DNA from: Bacteroidales bacterium
Lineage (GTDB): Bacteria > Bacteroidota > Bacteroidia > Bacteroidales > UBA1402
DNA: 5,943 bases
Assembly (NCBI GenBank): GCA_003506275.1
Contig: DOBD01000319.1
Span: 1 to 5,943, forward strand
Direction: 5' to 3'
Under the pieces are notes generated by a model. The model saw only the letters and a list, made by a program, of their open reading frames with translations, did no database searches and was not told the DNA's origin. Of the stretch, positions 1 to 4,887 are shown piece after piece. The stretch's first letter is position 1, and every line of letters starts with the position of its first letter. The position numbers and the translations under genes were made by a program.

Positions 1-63
1 GCCTAGGGGAGCGGGATCGAAGAGAGAAACAAATGGCTTTGAGACGTTGCTAAGAATTGCCAC

Positions 64-93
64 GGGATGGCAGCCCTGGCGGGATGCCATCCC
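64..93. repeat. Perfect 9-base inverted repeat (stem-loop) after miaA
   Basis: gggatggca (64-72) and tgccatccc (85-93) are exact reverse complements separated by 12 bases, giving a GC-rich hairpin 22 bases past the miaA stop. The loop contains a second gggat (81-85) that can pair instead with atccc (89-93). No T-run follows on the minus strand (GTGGCAATTC), so it is not a textbook intrinsic terminator, though a Rho-dependent or mRNA 3'-end stabilising role is possible. It may also be a REP-like palindromic unit. Confidence 0.7.
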
Positions 94-111
94 CTAGGAA
101 ACCCCTAGAAA
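91..111. repeat. Imperfect tandem repeat beside miaA stop
   Basis: cccctaggaaa (91-101) is followed directly by cccctagaaa (102-111), differing by one missing g. The first copy contains the palindrome cctagg, which recurs at 2-7. Confidence 0.6.
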
Positions 112-139
112 GCCATTAGGAATCCTCTAAGATGGCTTT
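109..139. repeat. Inverted repeat straddling the miaA stop codon
   Basis: aaagccat (109-116) and atggcttt (132-139) are exact reverse complements with a 15-base loop covering the last miaA codons and two bases of its TAA. The same arm sequence, extended to atggctttga, recurs at 33-42 and 132-141, so the segment at 109-116 has two possible partners. On the mRNA these two hairpins are mutually exclusive. Confidence 0.45.
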
Positions 140-1012
140 GATGCCGGGGAGGTCGTCGGGGCTGAACCAGTGGTAGTCGGGGTCGCGGCGAAACCAGGTA
201 AGTTGTTTACGGGCGTACTTGTGGGTGTTGAACTGGATGTGCTTCACCGCCTCATCCAGGCTGCAAAGGCCGTCGAAATAGGTAAACAGTTCCTTGTAGC
301 CTACGGTGTTCAGGGCATTGAGCCCACGATGGGGCAGCAGCCCTCTGGCTTCTTCCAACAACCCTTGGGCCATCATTTGTTCCACCCGCTTGTCGATGCG
401 CTGGTAGAGGACCTTTCTGTCTATGTCCAGGCAGAGTTTGATAATGTTGAAAGGGCGTTCCTTGGGGGTTTGACGACGGAAACTCGAATACGGCTTGCCG
501 GTGAGCAGGCAGAGTTCAAGACCGTGCAATACCCGTTTGGGGTTGTTTCTGTCCACCGTGGAGGCGTACGTGGGATCCAGGCGTTCCAATTCGGCCAACA
601 AGGGTTGCAGGCCATCGTTGTGCCAACGGTCTTGAAGCTGTTGCCGCAACAGGGGATCCACATCAGGCATGTCGTCGATGCCTTTACAGACGGCATCGAT
701 GTATAGCATGGAGCCACCTGCCATCAAAACGGTGTCGTGTAAGGGGAAAAGCGTTGTTTCCAGCAGCTGCAGGACCTCCGATTCAAAACGGGCCGCGCTG
801 TAATAGTCGTGGATGCTGAGATGGCCGACAAAGTAGTGGGGCACCCTGTTCAGCTCGGTCGACGAGGGGGCAGCCGTGCCGATGCACATTTCGCGGTAAA
901 ACTGTCTGGAATCACAGGATATGATGGGGCAACCCAGCCATTCGGCCAGATCCAGGCTGAGGCTTGTCTTACCTATGCCTGTAGGACCGGTCAAGACAAC
1001 CAGGGTCTTCAC
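116..1012 (-). CDS. miaA: tRNA dimethylallyltransferase (A37 isopentenyltransferase)
   Basis: MiaA transfers a dimethylallyl group from dimethylallyl diphosphate to N6 of A37, next to the anticodon in tRNAs that read codons starting with U; it is cytosolic. The 298-residue protein has the family hallmarks. They are a P-loop GPTGIGKT at residues 9-16, CDSRQFY at about 33-39 with the Asp that acts in catalysis, GGSMLYIDAVCKGID at about 99-113, a DRNNPKR stretch near 154-160, NTVGYKELF near 235-243, and the basic KYARKQLTWFRRD near the C-terminus. Family length is usually about 300, so it is complete. The start is GTG (1012-1010). An in-frame TAA, the stop of the preceding gene, lies only 6 bases upstream, and no other start precedes the P-loop, so GTG is the only reasonable choice. 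It is the last gene of the apparent lpx operon. GGSMLY in place of the GGTGLY seen in proteobacterial enzymes fits the Bacteroidota form as I recall it. Bacteroidota genomes often carry a second miaA, so this may be one of two copies. Confidence 0.96.
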   Translation of the reverse strand: MKTLVVLTGPTGIGKTSLSLDLAEWLGCPIISCDSRQFYREMCIGTAAPSSTELNRVPHYFVGHLSIHDYYSAARFESEVLQLLETTLFPLHDTVLMAGGSMLYIDAVCKGIDDMPDVDPLLRQQLQDRWHNDGLQPLLAELERLDPTYASTVDRNNPKRVLHGLELCLLTGKPYSSFRRQTPKERPFNIIKLCLDIDRKVLYQRIDKRVEQMMAQGLLEEARGLLPHRGLNALNTVGYKELFTYFDGLCSLDEAVKHIQFNTHKYARKQLTWFRRDPDYHWFSPDDLPGIKAILEDS

Positions 1013-1018
1013 CCTTCG

Positions 1019-1576
1019 TTAAAAATCGGGTTCGGTGGAACGATCCGCCAAGTCGTCGAGGCCGGAAAAACCATCGGCGTCCAATTCGTCCAGGTCGAAG
1101 TCCTGGTCGCCGAACAAATCATCGTCGATGGACAATTTGTTGGTGGAGTCGGCTGTGAAGTCCTCGAAGTCCATGGTTTGAGCAGGTGCATCGCCCTCAC
1201 TTAAAAGACACTTGGGCTGGGCCAATGTTTTGTTGGGCAAAAATTGGTAGACTTCCATGAAAAAGGACCGTTCGGTCAAGTAGTCAAACACGTAGAGCAT
1301 TTTTTGCCCTTCGTCCTCGATCAGGTCACTGAGTTTGGTCTCTTCCATTACCCAGCTATCCACATCGGGTCCGTTGTCCATTTCAACCAGCGTGATCTCT
1401 GTTTCTTTTTCCCAGTCGTCGTTGCACGTGAAAAAGGAACTCATCTGGTCTGAACTAAAGCCGACGCAATCAAGGATGGCCTGGTGTAGATCCAGGAAGG
1501 TAGCATCGGCATCGATGGCAAGCTCACGCGCGAAGTTGTCGACTTCGTCGGAGAGGAGGCGAATTTTATAAACCAT
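1019..1576 (-). CDS. pRiA4b ORF-3-like protein, unknown function
   Basis: This is a 185-residue protein that I recognise as a plasmid pRiA4b ORF-3-like family member (PF07929). The name comes from an Agrobacterium plasmid gene, and no biochemical role is established. The globular part, about residues 1-130, has the look of the Bacteroidota version: MVYKIRLLSDEVDNF at the start, then ATFLDLHQAILDCVGF (25-40), DQMSSFFTCNDDWEKETEI (43-61) and MLYVFDYLTERSFFMEV (93-109). From about residue 135 it becomes very acidic: 19 of the last 51 residues are Asp or Glu, with only one Lys and one Arg. That tail looks disordered and could bind a basic partner, which is inference. ATG at 1576-1574 is the start. 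lpxA ends 19 bases upstream and miaA begins 6 bases downstream, so it is surely co-transcribed with both. Older resolvase (TnpR) labels for this family are not supported here, as no recombinase motif is visible. Confidence 0.85.
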   Translation of the reverse strand: MVYKIRLLSDEVDNFARELAIDADATFLDLHQAILDCVGFSSDQMSSFFTCNDDWEKETEITLVEMDNGPDVDSWVMEETKLSDLIEDEGQKMLYVFDYLTERSFFMEVYQFLPNKTLAQPKCLLSEGDAPAQTMDFEDFTADSTNKLSIDDDLFGDQDFDLDELDADGFSGLDDLADRSTEPDF

Positions 1577-1595
1577 GGTGCGTGCGTTTAGACCG

Positions 1596-2372
1596 TTAGA
1601 AATAACCTTTAATGATACCTCTGGGGGAATTCTTCACAAACAGGATGATTTCGTCGCGTTCCTTGGTGGCAGGTAGTTCTGCTTCAATGCGTTCGATGGC
1701 GTCGCTGTTGTTAAGCCCCGATTGGTAAAGATACCGATAAATTTCCTGAATATCCCTGATTTGTTCGTTGGAAAATTCACGGCGACGCAAGCCGATGGAG
1801 TTAACGCCACAGTAGGCAATGGGCTCTCTGGCGGCTTTGATATAAGGGGGTACGTCCTTGTTGATTTTGGAGCCACCTTGCACCATGGTATGGGTGCCGA
1901 TGCGGGAGAATTGATGTATCAGTGTGCCTCCTCCGATGATGGCATGGTCGTCTACCACGACTTCTCCGGCCAGCTGAACACAGTTGGACATGATGACGTT
2001 GTTGCCTACAGCGCAGTCGTGAGCTACGTGACAATAGGCCATGATCAGGCAATTGTTGCCAACTGTAGTCTTCATGCGGGCTGCAGTGCCACGGTTGATG
2101 GTCACGTATTCGCGGATGGTGGTGTTGTCCCCTATTTCCACCGTGGAATCTTCACCGGCATATTTCAAGTCTTGGGGAACAGCCCCGATGACGGCTCCGG
2201 GAAAGATAACACAATTCTTTCCTATACGGGTACCTTCTAGTATGGTTACGTTCGATCCGATACGGGTGCCTTCACCAATAACAACATTTTTGTCGATGGT
2301 AACGAAAGGCTCGATAACAACGGTGGGTGCTATCTTGGCATCGGGGTGGACGTAGGCGAGTGGTTGTCTCAT
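1596..2372 (-). CDS. lpxA: UDP-N-acetylglucosamine acyltransferase
   Basis: LpxA catalyses the first step of lipid A synthesis, moving an (R)-3-hydroxyacyl chain from acyl carrier protein to the 3-OH of UDP-GlcNAc in the cytosol. The 258-residue protein (E. coli 262) is built of hexapeptide repeats of a left-handed beta helix from about residue 7 to 185, followed by a helical C-terminal domain ending in SPRGIIKGYF. AYCHVAHDC places His118 at the catalytic His125 of E. coli and His115 at His122. QDLKYAGE (67-74) and VTINRGT (90-96) match the nucleotide-sugar site. His153 matches E. coli His160, but E. coli His144 is Glu137 here. Gly166 aligns with E. coli Gly173, the chain-length ruler, so a long acyl donor of C14 or more is expected rather than C10. 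It starts at ATG 2372-2370, 12 bases after the lpxC-fabZ stop, and is therefore likely translated from the same message. Confidence 0.97.
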   Translation of the reverse strand: MRQPLAYVHPDAKIAPTVVIEPFVTIDKNVVIGEGTRIGSNVTILEGTRIGKNCVIFPGAVIGAVPQDLKYAGEDSTVEIGDNTTIREYVTINRGTAARMKTTVGNNCLIMAYCHVAHDCAVGNNVIMSNCVQLAGEVVVDDHAIIGGGTLIHQFSRIGTHTMVQGGSKINKDVPPYIKAAREPIAYCGVNSIGLRRREFSNEQIRDIQEIYRYLYQSGLNNSDAIERIEAELPATKERDEIILFVKNSPRGIIKGYF

Positions 2373-2384
2373 AAACGGTTAAAA

Positions 2385-3767
2385 TTACTTATTTTTGACC
2401 ACTTGAGCCATAAATTCGGCTTCGGTGACAATCTTGTCGCCAACGAAAGCATAGCCTTTCATGCTGACAATGCCACGTCGGATTTGATCCATCAAGTCCA
2501 ATCTGAATATAAGCGTGTCACCAGGTACCACTTTTTGGCGGAACTTGACGTTCTCAATTTTCAGAAAGTAGGTAGAATAACGTTCGGGGTCAGGTACGGT
2601 GTTGAGAATCAGTAGGCCTCCGGTCTGAGCCATGGCTTCAATCTGCAGAACGCCAGGCATCACGGGTTCGTCGGGGAAATGGCCAATGAAGAACTGCTCG
2701 TTGCCGGTGACGTTTTTAATGCCTACTACGTGACGTTCACTAATTTCAATCACCTTGTCTACCAGCTGGAAAGGCCAGCGGTGGGGCAGGAGCTGCTTGA
2801 TGCGCACGTTGTCCATAACAGGTGGTATGTCAGTGTTGTAGACGGGTGCTTGTATTTCCTGCCGTTTAATGTCCTTGCGGATAAGACGAGCCAGTTTGTT
2901 GTTGATTTTATGACCAGGCCGCGTGGCGATGATGTGGCCTTTCAATGGTTTGCCAATCAAGGCCAAATCACCCATCAGATCCATCAGTTTGTGACGGGCC
3001 GGCTCGTTGTCGTATTTGAGCGGCTTATTGTTGATATAGCCCAATTTGTTGACCAACTTATGAGGAATGTGCATGGTGTCGGCCAGTTGATCCAGTTTTT
3101 CCTGTGACATTTCCTGGTCGTAAATCACCAGCGCGTTGTCCAGGTCGCCACCTTTGATCAGGTTGTGCTTGAGCAACAGCTCGACCTCGCGCACAAAGAC
3201 GAAGGTGCGGCTATCGGCCACCTCGGCAAAATCGGACAAGGCGTTTAGTCTGGCGAATTGGTTGCTCAGGATGGATGAGGGATAGCTGATGAGTGTGGTT
3301 ACACTGAACCCGTCGTAGGGCAGAATAATCAGGGAGGACCCTGTTTCCGGATTGGTTACTTCAATGCGGTTGCGGACGACGTAGTATTGCTTGGCGTACG
3401 ATTGTTCTTCCTTGCCGGCTTGTTCAATGCCTTGCACAAACTCGATGGCACTACCGTCAAGGATGGGCATTTCAGGCCCGTTGATTTCGATGAGGCAGTT
3501 GTCAATTTCGGCGGCCCAGAGAGCGGCCATGGCGTGTTCGATGGTGCTCACCTGCACGCCATCTTTTTCCAGGACAGTGCCCCGTTCCGTGTAGTGAACA
3601 TTGTCGGCCAGGGCTTCAATGCAGGGTTTGGTTTCCAAATCAGTTCGGACGAAAACATAGCCCGTGTTGGCCGGTGCCGGACAAAACCGTGCCGAAATGT
3701 GGAGGCCTGTGTGCAGGCCCTTGCCGGTAATGGTAAAATCGTGCTGTAGTGTGAGTTGATTGGCCAT
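2385..3767 (-). CDS. lpxC-fabZ: Bifunctional LpxC deacetylase / FabZ 3-hydroxyacyl-ACP dehydratase
   Basis: This is a 460-residue fusion. Residues 1 to about 300 are LpxC, the zinc-dependent deacetylase of UDP-3-O-acyl-GlcNAc and the committed step of lipid A synthesis. STIEHAMAAL holds zinc ligand His78 and general base Glu77, RHKLMDLMGDL holds zinc ligands His259 and Asp263, and RPGHKINN holds His286, the match to E. coli His265. After a linker of about 15-20 residues, FabZ runs from about 318 to 460. It has LLPHRWPFQLVDKV (326-339) and GHFPDEPVMPGVLQIEAMAQ (362-381), with catalytic His363 and Glu377. FabZ dehydrates 3-hydroxyacyl-ACP for fatty acid elongation, using the same substrate that LpxA and LpxD consume. 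The fusion is a known Bacteroidota trait. LpxC carries about 24 more residues than E. coli ahead of the second zinc motif (about 216-254). ATG 3767-3765 follows the lpxD stop by 4 bases, so translational coupling is likely. Confidence 0.97.
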   Translation of the reverse strand: MANQLTLQHDFTITGKGLHTGLHISARFCPAPANTGYVFVRTDLETKPCIEALADNVHYTERGTVLEKDGVQVSTIEHAMAALWAAEIDNCLIEINGPEMPILDGSAIEFVQGIEQAGKEEQSYAKQYYVVRNRIEVTNPETGSSLIILPYDGFSVTTLISYPSSILSNQFARLNALSDFAEVADSRTFVFVREVELLLKHNLIKGGDLDNALVIYDQEMSQEKLDQLADTMHIPHKLVNKLGYINNKPLKYDNEPARHKLMDLMGDLALIGKPLKGHIIATRPGHKINNKLARLIRKDIKRQEIQAPVYNTDIPPVMDNVRIKQLLPHRWPFQLVDKVIEISERHVVGIKNVTGNEQFFIGHFPDEPVMPGVLQIEAMAQTGGLLILNTVPDPERYSTYFLKIENVKFRQKVVPGDTLIFRLDLMDQIRRGIVSMKGYAFVGDKIVTEAEFMAQVVKNK

Positions 3768-3771
3768 GGTT

Positions 3772-4821
3772 TTACTTGCTTGACAGCTGTTTTTTTAGGG
3801 CCTCCACTTCCTTGCGGAGCGCAGCTATTTCTGGATAAAGTTCGGGTAGTTTTTTGTAGATGGCACTGGCCCTGGCAAACGTCTTGGCAGGTATTGCAGG
3901 ATAACCTAAGTAGGGTATTGATGCGTCAGTCAGACTATTGGGGACACCACTTTGAGCACCGATTTGTACCCCGTCGGCAATGTGGATGTGTCCGGCCAAA
4001 CCGACCTGGCCACCAAACATGCAATGAGCACCCACTTTGGTGGAACCGGCGATGCCCACCTGAGCGGCGGCAACGGTGTTTTCACCAATTTCAACGTTGT
4101 GAGCTACCTGAATCAGGTTATCGAGTTTGACTCCCCTGTGAATGATGGTGGAACCCATGGTGGCTCTGTCGATGGTGGTGTTGGCACCTATTTCTACATC
4201 GTCTTCGATGACAACATTGCCCACCTGTGCGATTTTTTGAAAATCACCGGCGCTCTTGGGGGCAAACCCGAAGCCATCACCACCTATTACGGCGCCGGCC
4301 TGGAAAATGCAGTTGTTGCCAATCACGGTATCGTCAAGGATTTTTACACCTGGGTGGAACAGGCAGTTATGACCGATGCGTACGTTGTCTCCAATATAGA
4401 CTTGTGGATAAATCTGCACATCGTCTCCGATGACAGTGTTAACCCCTATATAACTAAAAGAGCCAACGTAGGGATTGGCTCCTAGGGTGGCTGTGGGGTC
4501 TATGCTGGTTTGAGCGTCGATGCCTTTCTTGGCTTTTTTAGCTCCGGCTGCCAGTTCCAACAACTTGGCCAGACAGGTGTAGGCGTTATCAACCCGTATC
4601 AGGGTTGCTTTCAGGGGTTGTTCTGGGACGAAATCCCGATTGACGAGGACAATACTGGCTTGCGTCTCGTACAGGTAATGGACGTATTTCGGATTGGCCA
4701 AAAAGGTCAGAGAGCCGGGAACGCCCTCTTCTATCCTGGAAAAGGTGGAAACGACAACGGTTTCATCCCCTTCAACGGTTCCGGATAAAAAATCAGCTAG
4801 CTGTTTGGCGGTGTAGGTCAT
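3772..4821 (-). CDS. lpxD: UDP-3-O-(3-hydroxyacyl)glucosamine N-acyltransferase
   Basis: LpxD performs the third step of lipid A synthesis, adding an (R)-3-hydroxyacyl chain from ACP to the 2-amino group of UDP-3-O-acyl-GlcN in the cytosol. From ATG 4821-4819 the protein has 349 residues (E. coli 341). It has an N-terminal uridine-binding domain (about 1-95, with [20 protein letters not shown]), then a left-handed beta helix of hexapeptide repeats (about 100-300), and a C-terminal helix rich in Lys, Glu and Leu (about 325-349) that probably forms the trimer's coiled coil. GGDGFGFAP lies at 180-188. [11 protein letters not shown] contains His241, the match to catalytic His239 of E. coli. A TTG codon at 4839 would add six residues, but it falls inside a promoter -7 box and homologues as I recall them begin near MTYTAKQ, so I chose the ATG. 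It is the first gene of the tight five-gene cluster. Confidence 0.96.
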   Translation of the reverse strand: MTYTAKQLADFLSGTVEGDETVVVSTFSRIEEGVPGSLTFLANPKYVHYLYETQASIVLVNRDFVPEQPLKATLIRVDNAYTCLAKLLELAAGAKKAKKGIDAQTSIDPTATLGANPYVGSFSYIGVNTVIGDDVQIYPQVYIGDNVRIGHNCLFHPGVKILDDTVIGNNCIFQAGAVIGGDGFGFAPKSAGDFQKIAQVGNVVIEDDVEIGANTTIDRATMGSTIIHRGVKLDNLIQVAHNVEIGENTVAAAQVGIAGSTKVGAHCMFGGQVGLAGHIHIADGVQIGAQSGVPNSLTDASIPYLGYPAIPAKTFARASAIYKKLPELYPEIAALRKEVEALKKQLSSK

Positions 4822-4836
4822 TACCAAAAATTTGGG

Positions 4837-4868
4837 CAAAAATACAAAATTATCCCCATTCTATGCAA
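4837..4868 (-). promoter_or_regulatory. Candidate lpx operon promoter (Bacteroidota type)
   Basis: Upstream of lpxD, the minus strand reads TAATTTTGTATTTTTG (4852-4837). This is two back-to-back 8-mers, TAATTTTG and TATTTTTG, each a perfect match to the Bacteroidota -7 element TAnnTTTG. For the second box, GTTG (4869-4866) lies 21 bases upstream and fits three of four bases of the -33 element TTTG; the first box has no -33 partner at the expected distance. Initiation a few bases after 4837 would give a 5' leader of only about 10 bases before the ATG at 4821. This is sequence matching only. Confidence 0.6.
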
Positions 4869-4877
4869 CCTTGGTTG
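4866..4877. repeat. Short near-palindrome over the -33 region
   Basis: The bases caaccttggttg form an inverted repeat with 5-base arms (caacc / ggttg) around a 2-base centre. It sits just after the HD-hydrolase stop and covers the putative -33 bases of the lpx promoter. It could be a small operator or just chance; as an RNA hairpin it is weak, and no T-run follows, so it is not an intrinsic terminator. Confidence 0.3.
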
Positions 4878-4887
4878 TCATTGCCGA

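Larger units (their letters stand above)
2..117. repeat. Interleaved long-range inverted repeats flanking the hairpin
   Basis: Two more exact 9-base inverted pairs surround the hairpin: cctagggga (2-10) with tcccctagg (90-98), and aatggcttt (32-40) with aaagccatt (109-117). The pairs interleave rather than nest, so they cannot all form together without a pseudoknot, and the 90-98 arm overlaps the hairpin arm at 85-93. The last arm overlaps the miaA stop codon. Three exact 9-base pairs within 116 bases is more than expected by chance; whether this marks a repeat element, a transcript-end structure or a remnant is not resolved here. Confidence 0.5.

Noticed and set aside
64..93. Classic intrinsic terminator for the operon
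   Set aside because: The stem is strong, but no run of T follows on the minus strand, so I list it as an inverted repeat only.
170..706. Long open frame on the plus strand, antisense to miaA
   Set aside because: It lies wholly inside a gene with intact catalytic motifs, its translation shows no recognisable motif, and it fits the shadow of a moderately GC-rich gene. The same applies to plus-strand frames at 809-1204, 1722-2240, 2679-3107, 3387-3749, 3952-4485 and 5332-5802.
1019..1576. Transposon resolvase (TnpR) reading of the pRiA4b-like gene
   Set aside because: There is no serine-recombinase motif, helix-turn-helix or transposon end nearby; the label is an old annotation carried through the family.
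2380..2387. Promoter -7 box between lpxC-fabZ and lpxA
   Set aside because: TAATTTTA on the minus strand misses the final G of TAnnTTTG, overlaps the stop codon, and sits inside a tight gene run.
2385..2816. Separate FabZ made from an internal ATG at 2816
   Set aside because: The Met falls neatly at the domain boundary, but I see no ribosome binding site or promoter there, and the fusion is the known form in this phylum.
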